49,606 nucleotides of DNA from CG1-02-35-72 sp045046885 (GCA_045046885.1 JASFYX010000059.1:1-49606), one strand, 5' to 3'. Positions 6,688 through 15,139 are shown, numbered from the stretch's first letter. Numbers and translations are program-made. The notes: a model not told the origin generated them from the sequence alone.

Positions 6688-7464
6688 TTATGCCGCTAAA
6701 TCTTCACGGATTTTAGTTTTGAGTTCCTCTAAATTTTCAAAGAGCACAAATTCGCCGTCTTTTATATAAGAAATTTCACCCGTTTCTTCAGATACAACAA
6801 GTGTCAATGCATCAGTTTTATCAGAAATACCAATGGCAGCTCTATGACGCAAGCCAAAACGCAAAGGAATATTAGCTTCTTTAGCAATTGGTAAAATAAC
6901 ACGAGTAGCCACAATTTTATTGTCTTCAATAATTACCGCCCCGTCGTGTAAAGGCGAATTTTTAAAGAAGATACTTTTAAGAATGGGTTTATTGACTTCA
7001 AGATTCATCAAATCGCCGGTATCTTTAATAAAATCGAGACTGTTATTGCGTTTAATTACAATGAGAGCACCTGTTTTGGTTTCGCTCATATCTTTACAAG
7101 CTTCTAAAATGCTATCAGCATTTATAATTTCAGAAATTTCTGATTTTAAAAAATTGAGTTGTCTTAGAAAACTCTTTTTTGAAGTAAAATTGGTTGAGCC
7201 CAACATCAACAAAAATTTGCGAATTTCTTGTTGAAACACAATGATGAGTGCAATAAAACCACCACCAATAAACTTGCCTAAAATATCACTTAAAAGCTCC
7301 ATTTGAAGCGCTTCTGTAAGTTTCCAAATAAGGTAGATTATGGCAATCCCTAAAAATATATTTATGGCAACAGTTCCTTTTATCAATCTGTAGACATAAT
7401 AGAGTAAAACCGCTACAAGAACGATGTCTAAAAAATCTAAAAAATCGAAGTTTAAATAATCCAA
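6688..7464 (-). CDS. cdaA: Diadenylate cyclase CdaA (c-di-AMP synthase), TTG start
   Basis: CdaA joins two ATP to form c-di-AMP at the membrane. The 258-residue protein has N-terminal transmembrane helices (about 10-85) and a DisA_N-type DAC domain with the catalytic DGA at 174-176 and RHR at 206-208. The start codon is TTG (7464-7462): an in-frame stop lies three bases upstream, and the next Met is at residue 55, inside the membrane region. A lipoprotein gene and folP lie upstream on the same strand, the usual Bacteroidota neighbourhood. No glmM or CdaR-type partner is seen beside it. Confidence 0.95.
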   Translation of the reverse strand: MDYLNFDFLDFLDIVLVAVLLYYVYRLIKGTVAINIFLGIAIIYLIWKLTEALQMELLSDILGKFIGGGFIALIIVFQQEIRKFLLMLGSTNFTSKKSFLRQLNFLKSEISEIINADSILEACKDMSETKTGALIVIKRNNSLDFIKDTGDLMNLEVNKPILKSIFFKNSPLHDGAVIIEDNKIVATRVILPIAKEANIPLRFGLRHRAAIGISDKTDALTLVVSEETGEISYIKDGEFVLFENLEELKTKIREDLAA

Positions 7465-7514
7465 GGTCTATATTTTACGTAAAAATACTAAATAATTGTT
7501 GTTTTAAAAGGATG

Positions 7515-8153
7515 CTATTTAAAATAAAAATCGGTGGTGTTTTCTAAACCTTTTAAAAAGGGATAATTATGCAAGCTGATTTTAATATTTAAGTACGTAT
7601 CATAACTCAGATTGTCTTTGTAATAAAACTGTACGCCCTCTTTAAAGGCCATTTTTTTTAGTTTTATAACCGAATCAAATTGTGCATAATTAAACGACGC
7701 GTCATTTAATTTAAATTGTGTTTTGTAAAATTGAAAAACGACGTGAGTCGTGTCATTTAAAAGAGGCTTTTTATATAGGATATCTTTTAATTTAAACTCT
7801 AAAAATTTATTGTGTTTGTCTAGTGTGTCGGCAAAACTAAAATAGTTTTTCATCCCCTCAACATGATGTGGTGACTTTTTTTGACGCTTAGCTAATATCT
7901 TTTTTAAAGGTTTGTAAAGATGTTTAAGTTGCAAACGACGGTCAATATTATACAACCAATTGGTTGTAGAAATACTGTTGTTGCGGTTTAATGTGGCAAC
8001 TGTGTCTTGTCCTTTGAGTGTATAAAAAATCCAAATATTAGAATTATTTAAAACTTCTGTACTCGCCTTGGTGTGAGATTTGGGCAATTTTAATGCTTTT
8101 TTAGTACAACTACTTGCCAATATCACCAAAAGTAAAAGGATTCTAATTTTCAT
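7515..8153 (-). CDS. Uncharacterised lipoprotein between folP and cdaA
   Basis: The 212-residue protein has a lipoprotein signal peptide with the lipobox ending at Cys16 (VILASSC). The mature part is Lys-rich, with no enzymatic motif I recognise, and ends in a hydrophobic-aromatic segment. It starts one base after the folP stop and is followed 50 bases later by cdaA, so it belongs to the LOG-folP-lipoprotein-cdaA minus-strand operon. Function unknown. Confidence 0.8.
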   Translation of the reverse strand: MKIRILLLLVILASSCTKKALKLPKSHTKASTEVLNNSNIWIFYTLKGQDTVATLNRNNSISTTNWLYNIDRRLQLKHLYKPLKKILAKRQKKSPHHVEGMKNYFSFADTLDKHNKFLEFKLKDILYKKPLLNDTTHVVFQFYKTQFKLNDASFNYAQFDSVIKLKKMAFKEGVQFYYKDNLSYDTYLNIKISLHNYPFLKGLENTTDFYFK

Positions 8154-8154
8154 T

Positions 8155-8985
8155 TTAAACTGCTAATTGATTGACAATTTGAATAGTTTCGTAAGCTTCT
8201 TTTACATCGTGAACCCGTAAAATTGACGCGCCGTTTTGAAGTGCTAAAGTGTTGGCAACACTGGTAGCGTTTAAAGCCTTTGTAGCATTGGTGTCTAAGA
8301 CTTTATACAGCATAGATTTTCGCGATAAGCCAGCCAATAAAGGCACTCCGAAAATATTAAATAAGTTGAGGTTTTTTAAAAGTGTGTAATTGTGTTCAAT
8401 TGTTTTGCCAAAGCCAAAACCGACATCCAAAATAATATCATTTAAACCTAATTGTCGTAGCAGATTAATTTTTTTAGAAAAGTAAGAACGTATTTCAAAA
8501 ATAATATCCTCGTAATACGGATTGTTCTGCATGTTTTGTGGCGTCCCTTGCATATGCATTAAAATATAGGGCACTTGCAAAGAGGCAACAGTTTGAAACA
8601 TATTTTTATCTAAAGAACCCCCCGAAATATCATTAATCATACAAGCTCCTGCAGCTACAGCTTCTTGGGCGACTTTACTTCTAAAAGTATCGACAGAAAT
8701 AAGCGTTTCGGGAAATTTTTTAGTAATTAAATTAATGGCTTTTAGACTGCGATACAATTCTTGACCTTCGCTAACATCATTAGCATTTGGTCGTGATGAA
8801 TAAGCGCCAACATCAATAAAGGTAGCCCCATCTTTAAGCATTTTTTCTACTTTTAAAAGGATGTCTTTTTCAGAAGTATATTGGCCACCGTCATAAAAAG
8901 AATCGGGCGTAACATTGAGAATCCCCATTATTTTAGGACGACTTAAGTCGATGAGTTTCCCTTTACAATTTATAAATTGTTTCAT
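8155..8985 (-). CDS. folP: Dihydropteroate synthase
   Basis: FolP condenses p-aminobenzoate with the pterin pyrophosphate to make dihydropteroate in folate synthesis. The 276-residue protein has both Pfam signature regions: GILNVTPDSFYDGG (21-34) and DGATFIDVGAYSSRPNA. Also present are ISVDTFRS, NDISGG, LMHMQG, DVGFGFGKT, the Ser-Arg-Lys in GLSRKS and the terminal RVHDV. The start ATG overlaps the stop of the LOG gene (ATGA), indicating translational coupling. Confidence 0.97.
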   Translation of the reverse strand: MKQFINCKGKLIDLSRPKIMGILNVTPDSFYDGGQYTSEKDILLKVEKMLKDGATFIDVGAYSSRPNANDVSEGQELYRSLKAINLITKKFPETLISVDTFRSKVAQEAVAAGACMINDISGGSLDKNMFQTVASLQVPYILMHMQGTPQNMQNNPYYEDIIFEIRSYFSKKINLLRQLGLNDIILDVGFGFGKTIEHNYTLLKNLNLFNIFGVPLLAGLSRKSMLYKVLDTNATKALNATSVANTLALQNGASILRVHDVKEAYETIQIVNQLAV

Positions 8986-9566
8986 TTTGAAGCGACTGTA
9001 TTAACTACTTTTCCCAATTTGGGTGGTGTATAAGCGTGCATTTTTACGATGAGTTTTTCAATAGTATCACTCACTTGCAACATATCTCTATTGGCTTGTT
9101 TTAAAAAACCTTCGGCAACCATTACATCTAATTGTTTTAAAGTATTATCAAAAAAACCATTGGTATTTAATAAACCTACTGGCTTATTTTCAATACCTAA
9201 TTGACCTAAAGTTAAGGCTTCAAAAAGTTCGTCTAAAGTGCCAAATCCGCCAGCAAGAGCAATATAACCATCAACCATTTTGCTGATGACTACCTTGCGC
9301 TCACTCATCGTATCGGTTACAATCATTTTGTTTATGGTACTGTGGAAAACTTCTTCGTGGCGCAACATATGTGGAATAACACCTGTTACATGACCTCCTT
9401 TTTCTAACAAAGCATCCGCTAAGGCACCCATCATACCAATTTTACCGCCGCCATAAACCAATCCTATATTTTGTTGAGCTAAATAATGACCTACTTTTGT
9501 TGCAGATTCTTTAAAATGAGATTTAAATCCGATGGCAGACCCACAAAATATGGCAATATTTTTCAT
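8982..9566 (-). CDS. LOG-family protein (nucleotide phosphoribohydrolase, TIGR00730)
   Basis: LOG proteins cleave nucleoside 5'-monophosphates to the base and ribose phosphate. The 194-residue protein has the Rossmann-like VYGGGKIGMMGALADALLEKGG block, GVIPHML, and the GGFGTLDELFEALT motif near 105-120. The family motif is normally PGGxGTxxE; here Ala replaces the Pro (LAGGFGT), while Gly-Gly, Thr and Glu are kept, so activity is still expected. It is the first gene of the minus-strand folate/cdaA operon, and divergent from the DUF1599 gene. Confidence 0.92.
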   Translation of the reverse strand: MKNIAIFCGSAIGFKSHFKESATKVGHYLAQQNIGLVYGGGKIGMMGALADALLEKGGHVTGVIPHMLRHEEVFHSTINKMIVTDTMSERKVVISKMVDGYIALAGGFGTLDELFEALTLGQLGIENKPVGLLNTNGFFDNTLKQLDVMVAEGFLKQANRDMLQVSDTIEKLIVKMHAYTPPKLGKVVNTVASK

Positions 9567-9603
9567 AGAATTAATTTTTAGAGCAGTCCTTAATAATTAT
9601 TGT

Positions 9604-9611
9604 TAAATTTG
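9604..9611 (+). promoter_or_regulatory. -7 element (TAAATTTG) for the 9642-13048 operon
   Basis: TAAATTTG fits TAnnTTTG and lies 30 bases before the ATG at 9642, in the divergent gap with the LOG gene. No clear -33 TTG accompanies it. Confidence 0.4.
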
Positions 9612-9641
9612 TTCGAAATTTACACAAATAATTAAAGTTTT

Positions 9642-10184
9642 ATGCAAAAAACCTCAAAACAATACGATGCTGTAATTGATAAATGCAGAAGATTATTTAT
9701 AGAAAAGATGACAGATTACGGTTGCGCTTGGCGTATTTTACGTTTGCCGTCACTTACAGATCAAATATTTATTAAGGCACAGCGCATAAGACAATTGCAA
9801 AATGAGATTGAGCAAAAAATTGACGAAGACGAAACTTCAGAATTTATAGGTATTATAAATTACGCTACTATGGCGCTCATTCAGTTAGAATTAGGCGTAG
9901 TAGATCAACCCGATTTAAAGCGTAAAGAAGCCGAAGCATTGTATTTAAAACACATTACCGAAACCAAAAATTTAATGCTTGATAAAAATCACGATTATGG
10001 CGAAGCTTGGCGCGAAATGCGTGTGAGCTCTTTAACCGATTTAATTCTTCAGAAATTATTACGCGTCAAAAAAATTGAAGATAATAAAGGTAAAACTTTG
10101 GTATCTGAAGGTATTGATGCCAATTATCAAGATATGATAAACTATGCGGTTTTTGCACTTATTTTAATGGAGGAAGGTAAATAA
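9642..10184 (+). CDS. DUF1599 protein with an internal duplication
   Basis: The 180-residue protein consists of two similar halves. The first carries KMTDYGCAWRILRLPSLTDQI (about 22-42) and the second KNHDYGEAWREMRVSSLTDLI (about 118-138), each followed by a helix ending in IINYA or MINYA. This matches DUF1599, predicted to be linked to nucleotide modification; its biochemical role is not established. It has no signal peptide. It precedes the BT_3928-type gene by 15 bases, a common pairing in this phylum. Confidence 0.88.
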   Translation: MQKTSKQYDAVIDKCRRLFIEKMTDYGCAWRILRLPSLTDQIFIKAQRIRQLQNEIEQKIDEDETSEFIGIINYATMALIQLELGVVDQPDLKRKEAEALYLKHITETKNLMLDKNHDYGEAWREMRVSSLTDLILQKLLRVKKIEDNKGKTLVSEGIDANYQDMINYAVFALILMEEGK

Positions 10185-10199
10185 AAAACAATTTTAGAC

Positions 10200-11303
10200 A
10201 TGAAAATTCTCACCCAATTATTGCGCTTGTTAGTCGGTATTACCTTTGTCTTTTCGGGCTTTGTTAAGTTGGTAGATCCCATTGGTTCTATGTACAAATT
10301 TCAAGAATACTTTGGTGCAGATGTCTTAAATCTTACTTTTTTAGATCCTTATGCCCTCGAATTTTCAATCGTTTTAATTATAGCCGAATTGATGCTTGGC
10401 GTGATGTTATTGGTAGGCTATAAATCTAAATTTACAAGCTATAGTTTGTTGGCACTTATCAGTGTTTTTCTATTCCTAACTTGGTATTCGGCCTATTATA
10501 ACAAAGTAACCGATTGTGGTTGTTTTGGCGATGCCGTAAAATTGACGACTTGGGAAACCTTTTATAAAAACGTCGTTTTAATTTTTATGATTTTGTGGTT
10601 GGTTTTAAAAAACAAGGATATTAATCCTTTGATAAATAAAAAAATAGCACAAAACTTAAGTGTTTTAAGCTTAGTTGTTTCAATCGCTGTAGTTGTTTAT
10701 GTCCTCAATTATTTACCCGTAATAGACTTTAGACCTTATGCAATCGGTAAAAATATTGAAGAAGGCATGCGTGTACCAGAGGACGCTCCTAAAGCTATTT
10801 ATAAAGACACTTGGATTTATAAAGTAAACGGTGTAGACAAACAATATACTACTGCAGAGAAACCTTGGAATATTGAAGGTGCCGTTTTTGTAGATAGAAA
10901 ATCTGAATTAATTCAGGAAGGTTTTACACCATCTATTCATGATTTTACAATGGAAAAGGATGGTGTGGATTTAAAAAGTCAGCTACTTCAAGAAGATAAT
11001 TTACTTTTAGTTGTAATGTACAATTTAGATTTAGCTTCTAGTAAAGGCTTGCGAAAAATTAAAGAGACAACGGATAATGCGCTTAAAAACGGCTATAAAG
11101 TTTATGCAATGTCGGCTTCAACAGAAGATGATTATCAAAAAATTAAAACCCAATATAATTTAAATTTCGATTTACTTTTTTGTGATGAAACAACTTTAAA
11201 AACAATTGTCCGTTCAAATCCAGGATTGGTAATGCTTAATAATGGAACGATTAATGGCAAATGGTCTTGGCGCAGTGTTTCAAATATAAAATTTAAAAAA
11301 TGA
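10200..11303 (+). CDS. BT_3928-type membrane protein (DoxX/MauE-like N-terminus)
   Basis: The 367-residue protein has four predicted membrane helices in a DoxX/MauE-like domain (about 5-140) starting LRLLVGITFVFSGFVKLVDP, with a CGCFGD motif typical of this family. Another helix (about 150-175) leads to an exported or cytosolic C-terminal domain with a thioredoxin-fold-like pattern (LLVVMYNLDLASSKGLRKI) that lacks a CxxC. A redox or membrane-quinone role is suggested for relatives, not proven. Its stop overlaps the crcB start by four bases. Confidence 0.85.
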   Translation: MKILTQLLRLLVGITFVFSGFVKLVDPIGSMYKFQEYFGADVLNLTFLDPYALEFSIVLIIAELMLGVMLLVGYKSKFTSYSLLALISVFLFLTWYSAYYNKVTDCGCFGDAVKLTTWETFYKNVVLIFMILWLVLKNKDINPLINKKIAQNLSVLSLVVSIAVVVYVLNYLPVIDFRPYAIGKNIEEGMRVPEDAPKAIYKDTWIYKVNGVDKQYTTAEKPWNIEGAVFVDRKSELIQEGFTPSIHDFTMEKDGVDLKSQLLQEDNLLLVVMYNLDLASSKGLRKIKETTDNALKNGYKVYAMSASTEDDYQKIKTQYNLNFDLLFCDETTLKTIVRSNPGLVMLNNGTINGKWSWRSVSNIKFKK

Positions 11304-11671
11304 GAATAGTTGCTTTAGTCGGAATAGGAAGTTTTATAGGTGGTACTTTACGTTATTTAATAGCGCAAATGGTGCAGTCCAAATTTCTATCTGCTTTTCC
11401 TTTTGGAACATTAACTGTAAACATAATTGGTTGTTTAGTTATTGGTATTGTTTTTGGTTTGAGTGAGAAGCTAAATTTATCTCCAGAATGGCGTTTGTTT
11501 TTAGCTACAGGAATTTGTGGTGGCTTTACAACTTTTTCGGCTTTTTCGTTAGAAACGATGCAGCTTCTGCGTGATGGACAAATTTTTTACGGACTACTTT
11601 ATGTTGCAACAAGTATTCTTGTTGGATTAATAGCTGTATATTTGGGTATGACTCTTTTAAAATTGATATAA
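11300..11671 (+). CDS. crcB: Fluoride ion channel CrcB/Fluc
   Basis: CrcB forms dimeric dual-topology channels that expel fluoride. The 123-residue protein has four predicted helices and the signature residues GSFIGGTLRY near the N-terminus, FGTLTVNIIGCLVIG (the conserved Asn lines the pore), and TGICGGFTTFSAFSLE. Because its ATG overlaps the upstream stop codon (ATGA), there is no room for a fluoride riboswitch directly before it. DUF190 follows after two bases, the commonest partner of crcB. Confidence 0.95.
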   Translation: MRIVALVGIGSFIGGTLRYLIAQMVQSKFLSAFPFGTLTVNIIGCLVIGIVFGLSEKLNLSPEWRLFLATGICGGFTTFSAFSLETMQLLRDGQIFYGLLYVATSILVGLIAVYLGMTLLKLI

Positions 11672-11673
11672 TC

Positions 11674-12021
11674 ATGGAAAATAATCCGAAAGCAAAATTA
11701 CTCCGTATTTTTATTGGAGAGTCTGATAAATTAGGCAATGTACCTCTTTATGAAGCTTTAGTTTATTCTGCTAAAAAACAAGGCTTATCTGGTGCGACAG
11801 TAACAAAAGGTATTATGGGATTTGGCGCTAATTCTAAAATTAGTACGGCTAAATTATTTACTATTTCAGAAGATTTACCGCTCGTTGTAGAAATTGTAGA
11901 TGTAGAAGATAAAATTCGTGCTTTTGTTAAAATAGTTGAACAAATGTTTGAAGATGCTAAATCGGGAGGCTTAATAACTTTAGAAAAGGCAGAGATTATT
12001 CGATACCGCTCTATGAAGTAG
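11674..12021 (+). CDS. DUF190 family protein (PII-like fold, CrcB-associated)
   Basis: The 115-residue protein matches DUF190: KLLRIFIGESDK, the PLYEALVYSAKKQGLSGATVTKGIMGFG block and the DLPLVVEIVDVEDKI strand. The family has a ferredoxin-like/PII-like fold and often sits beside crcB, so a regulatory role in fluoride export is plausible but not shown. It begins two bases after crcB and ends eight bases before the next gene. Confidence 0.92.
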   Translation: MENNPKAKLLRIFIGESDKLGNVPLYEALVYSAKKQGLSGATVTKGIMGFGANSKISTAKLFTISEDLPLVVEIVDVEDKIRAFVKIVEQMFEDAKSGGLITLEKAEIIRYRSMK

Positions 12022-12029
12022 TCTCAAAT

Positions 12030-12434
12030 ATGAAAAAAGGTTATTTTGCTATAAGTTTTGCTGATAGAGGAAAACATACCAAATTAATTGATCATTTGGT
12101 AAAACATTTGGTTGGGAAAGATATTGAACTCTTAGTTTTTGTAGATAAATACCATTTTGATGATAATCAAGAAAGTAAAATGATGGAAATAGCTTTTAAA
12201 GAAATAGATAATTCCGACTTTCTAATTGCAGAACTCACACATAAATCTATTGGTGTGGGTATTGAAATAGGCTATGCTTATGCCACTCAAAAACCAATTA
12301 TTTATATAAGACAAAAAGGGTCTAAATATTCAACTACAACAGCGGGTTGTGCCCAAGCTGTTATTCAATATGAGAATGAAAAAGAGTTGACTAAAAAAGT
12401 AATAATCGCTATAAATAATATTAAATCAGTTTGA
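12030..12434 (+). CDS. Nucleoside 2-deoxyribosyltransferase-like protein
   Basis: The 134-residue protein shows the family core: SDFLIAELTHKSIGVGIEIGYAYATQKPIIYI (about 68-98), in which the Glu of VGIEIGYA corresponds to the catalytic nucleophile. Length fits the compact deoxyribosyltransferase/DNPH1-like fold. It may transfer deoxyribose or hydrolyse deoxynucleotides; which one cannot be told from sequence. The stop codon overlaps the TTG start of the next gene (TTGA). Confidence 0.75.
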   Translation: MKKGYFAISFADRGKHTKLIDHLVKHLVGKDIELLVFVDKYHFDDNQESKMMEIAFKEIDNSDFLIAELTHKSIGVGIEIGYAYATQKPIIYIRQKGSKYSTTTAGCAQAVIQYENEKELTKKVIIAINNIKSV

Positions 12435-13048
12435 GTCTCTACAACAAATACGTCTTGCCAAAAGTAATAGATTGGGCTTGCAGTCAAAAACCCAGCATGA
12501 AACAGCGAGCCAAAATTATTCCGCATGCCCAAGGAAAAGTGCTGGAAATTGGTATTGGCTCGGGACTAAATTTGCCTTTTTATAATTCAGAAAATTTAAA
12601 ACATTTAACAGCTATCGACCCATCGGTAGAAACTTGGCAAAAAAATAAGATTGATACACAACAATTATCTTTCGATTTTGAGTTTATTAAGGCTTTCGCC
12701 GAAGACATTCCAGCCGATAATAATAGTTTTGATACTGTTGTAATAACTTATTCGCTGTGTACAATTCCTGGTACTGAAAAGGCGCTTGAAGAAATTAGAC
12801 GCGTCCTTAAATCGAACGGAAAATTATTATTTTGCGAACACGGTAAAGCCCCCGATATTGCTATTCAAAAATGGCAAAACAGATTAAATCCGCTTTGGAA
12901 ACGTGTAGGAGGTGGTTGCCATCTCAATAAAGATATTCCGCTACTCATCAAAGAAAACGGCTTTAAAATAAAGACGTTAGACAGTATGTATATTCCGGGT
13001 TGGAAGCCCGCTAGTTTTAATTATTGGGGAGAAGCCGAAATAAGATAG
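12431..13048 (+). CDS. Class I SAM-dependent methyltransferase (UbiE/METTL7-like), TTG start
   Basis: The 205-residue protein has the SAM-binding motif VLEIGIGSGLNLPFY (about 37-51), the acidic post-I residue in LTAIDPS, and motif III-like EEIRRVLKSNGKLLFCEHG. The region after residue 150 (NPLWKRVGGGCHLNKDI) is typical of METTL7/PMT-like enzymes, which methylate lipids or small thiols; the substrate is unknown. The frame starts at TTG overlapping the previous stop. It is the last gene of the 9642-13048 operon. Confidence 0.85.
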   Translation: MSLYNKYVLPKVIDWACSQKPSMKQRAKIIPHAQGKVLEIGIGSGLNLPFYNSENLKHLTAIDPSVETWQKNKIDTQQLSFDFEFIKAFAEDIPADNNSFDTVVITYSLCTIPGTEKALEEIRRVLKSNGKLLFCEHGKAPDIAIQKWQNRLNPLWKRVGGGCHLNKDIPLLIKENGFKIKTLDSMYIPGWKPASFNYWGEAEIR

Positions 13049-13077
13049 TCAGGAGTTCACTCAAAGTGAAACCCTGA
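13049..13077. repeat. 29-base hairpin repeat, copy 1 (between convergent genes)
   Basis: TCAGG..TTCACT (13049-13061) pairs with AGTGAA..CCTGA (13065-13077) around CAA, with two central mismatches. Its reverse complement is identical to 22849-22877 at 26 of 29 positions. It sits immediately after the methyltransferase stop and 17 bases before the stop of the opposite-strand gene, so it may end both transcripts. Confidence 0.6.
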
Positions 13078-13093
13078 GTAATTAAGGCATTAT

Positions 13094-13714
13094 CTAATGT
13101 CCCTTATAAGCTTTAACACCTGCCGGAATTTCTATATCCAATACATTGGCATCGGGTGGAATAGGACACGAAAATTTATGATTATAAGCGCAATACGGAT
13201 TGTAAGCTTTGTTAAAATCTATAACCATAGTTGTAGCATCTTTTTTGGGCAATTTTAAATCTAAAAAACGTCCACCCGCATAACTTTCTTTACCATTGGT
13301 TAAATCCTTAAAGGGCAAAAATAAATAATCTACATATTGCGGATCGGTCATTAACTCTTGACTTTGATAAATGGGTATTTCAAATTCTTCTCCTTTTAGT
13401 GTAAACTTGGCTAGCAAATAAGTTTTATAAAGAGGGAGCCTGTCGGTAGTGGTTTCCATTTTAAAAACAGGAGCCTCTTTTACATAAGTTATTGTTGCGG
13501 TGACTTTATACGTAGTGTCTATCGGGAAAAAATCAAGCGATTTAAATGTTTTAAAATCCTCTTCTGTTAAAGGAGATGTTTTTTTATCGGCATACTCAAC
13601 ATTTAAGCGGTATTGGAATTCTTTTATTTGAGATTCATAGTTTTTCTTTTTGTCAGCATTCGAGCAACTTAGAAGTGTTAAAAATACAATTGTTAAGAGC
13701 GATAATCTTTTCAT
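13094..13714 (-). CDS. DUF1684 lipoprotein
   Basis: The 206-residue protein has a lipoprotein signal peptide with the lipid-anchored Cys17 (LTLLSC). The C-terminal block DFNKAYNPYCAYNHKFSCPIPPDAN is the hallmark of DUF1684, a family of unknown function. The conserved Tyr-Cys-Ala-Tyr and Cys-Pro could hold a metal or a disulfide, but that is a guess. Divergent from the MFS gene; a -7-like TATCTTTA lies at 13736-13743 on this strand. Confidence 0.88.
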   Translation of the reverse strand: MKRLSLLTIVFLTLLSCSNADKKKNYESQIKEFQYRLNVEYADKKTSPLTEEDFKTFKSLDFFPIDTTYKVTATITYVKEAPVFKMETTTDRLPLYKTYLLAKFTLKGEEFEIPIYQSQELMTDPQYVDYLFLPFKDLTNGKESYAGGRFLDLKLPKKDATTMVIDFNKAYNPYCAYNHKFSCPIPPDANVLDIEIPAGVKAYKGH

Positions 13715-13782
13715 AAGACACTTTTTTTAATCGGTTAAAGATACCAATTCTTAGAAGATTATAAATAATTTTGATTTTAAAA

Positions 13783-13815
13783 TTGCTTATTAAAAAAAGA
13801 ATAAAACTACATTTG
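13783..13815 (+). promoter_or_regulatory. Promoter of the MFS gene, predicted leaderless
   Basis: TTG (13783-13785), 22 bases, then TACATTTG (13808-13815). Only four bases separate the -7 element from the ATG at 13820, so transcription should start at or near the A of the start codon. Confidence 0.5.
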
Positions 13816-13819
13816 GCAA

Positions 13820-15013
13820 ATGCTTAAAAAACTGACGCAACCCTACAAAGGGCTCTCAAGAGAAATTTGGTATTTGGCACTCATAACCTTGGTTAACAGA
13901 GCAGGTGCTATGGTAGTGCCTTTCTTGTCGTTATACCTTACCAAGTATATGGGTTACAGTTTGGGGCAAGTGGGCTGGATTATGACTTTTTACGGTTTGG
14001 GCTCTGTTGTGGGGGTGTGGTTAGGTGGTAAATTAACCGATATCATAGGCTATTACAAGGTTATGGTTATCAGTTTATTTGCGGCAGGTTTGGTACTTGT
14101 TAGTTTGCAATTTTTACAAAGTTTTTGGTTGTTATGCAGTGGCGTTTTTATGCTCACATTCGTAGCCGACGGCTTTCGTCCGGCCATTTATGTAGCTGTG
14201 ACTGCTTATAGTAAACCCGAAAACCAAACACGTTCTATTACCTTAATAAGGTTGGCAATAAACCTTGGTTTTTCGGCCGGCCCGGCTCTAGGCGGATTTT
14301 TAATTGCCAATGTGAGTTATGCAGGTCTTTTTTGGGTTGACGGTATCACTTGTATAATTGCGGCTATTTTAATGATACGTTTATTGCGTCCTAAAAAAGT
14401 GACTCAAAAAGAAGCTGTAAAACTAGAAACCAAAGCCGATAAATCACCTTATACCGACTGGCCTTATCTTATTTTTATAGGAAGTATGTTTTTAATTGGC
14501 TTTACCTTTTTACAATATTTTGCAACAATTCCGCTTTTTTACAATAAAGTAATGGGCTTAGACGAACAACATATTGGTTGGCTTATGGCGATGAATGGCT
14601 TGCTGATTTTCCTTTTCGAAATGCCTTTAGTGGGCTATTATGAGCGTCATAAAACAAAAGCCATAAAAGCGATGTTACAAGGTATGGTTTTACTCGCTTT
14701 AAGCTTTTTGGTTTTAAATATTTCTAATTGGGTAGGCATAGCTATTTTAGGCATGTTCTTTATGACGCTTGGCGAAATGTTAGCATTTCCGTTTTCAAAT
14801 ACCTATGCTATGAATCGTTCTAAGCGTGGTAAGCAAGGCGCTTATATGGCTTTGTATAGCATGTCATTTAGTTTTGCACATATTCTAGGGCCCAATATAG
14901 GATTGCATATTACCGATAAATATGGCTTTAGCACTACTTGGTACGTTATGGCCGCATTAATGGTCTTGTCTGGAATCTTATTGTTTAGTGTCTATAAAAA
15001 GATGGAAAATTAA
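13820..15013 (+). CDS. Major facilitator superfamily transporter
   Basis: The 397-residue protein has about 12 hydrophobic helices. Helix 1 carries NRAGAMVVPFLSLYL, and the loop 2-3 motif reads GVWLGGKLTDIIGYY, the GxxxDRxGRR-like signature of the superfamily in a weakened form. A charged central loop (about 195-212) separates the halves. It resembles the drug/sugar efflux MdtH/YttB-like group, but the substrate is not deducible. It is transcribed alone, with a near-leaderless promoter. Confidence 0.88.
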   Translation: MLKKLTQPYKGLSREIWYLALITLVNRAGAMVVPFLSLYLTKYMGYSLGQVGWIMTFYGLGSVVGVWLGGKLTDIIGYYKVMVISLFAAGLVLVSLQFLQSFWLLCSGVFMLTFVADGFRPAIYVAVTAYSKPENQTRSITLIRLAINLGFSAGPALGGFLIANVSYAGLFWVDGITCIIAAILMIRLLRPKKVTQKEAVKLETKADKSPYTDWPYLIFIGSMFLIGFTFLQYFATIPLFYNKVMGLDEQHIGWLMAMNGLLIFLFEMPLVGYYERHKTKAIKAMLQGMVLLALSFLVLNISNWVGIAILGMFFMTLGEMLAFPFSNTYAMNRSKRGKQGAYMALYSMSFSFAHILGPNIGLHITDKYGFSTTWYVMAALMVLSGILLFSVYKKMEN

Positions 15014-15110
15014 TTTATAACTAAGACTTTTGTTGTTTCCCCGTCAGGATATTTGATTTAAATATTTAGTATTAATTCCTTCTGTTGATTATGTAAAAAA
15101 ATAACATTTT

Positions 15111-15139
15111 AGGAGTAATATTTTTATACTTTTACTCCT
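15111..15139. promoter_or_regulatory. Inverted repeat before nadA, possible NAD-synthesis operator
   Basis: AGGAGTAA (15111-15118) is repeated in inverse orientation as TTACTCCT (15132-15139), 13 bases apart. It overlaps a -7-like TACTTTTA (15127-15134) and lies 26 bases before the nadA ATG, the right place for a repressor. NrtR or another NAD regulator would be a candidate, but I cannot match the sequence to a known box. The rest of the 152-base gap is AT-rich with nothing else evident. Confidence 0.4.
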
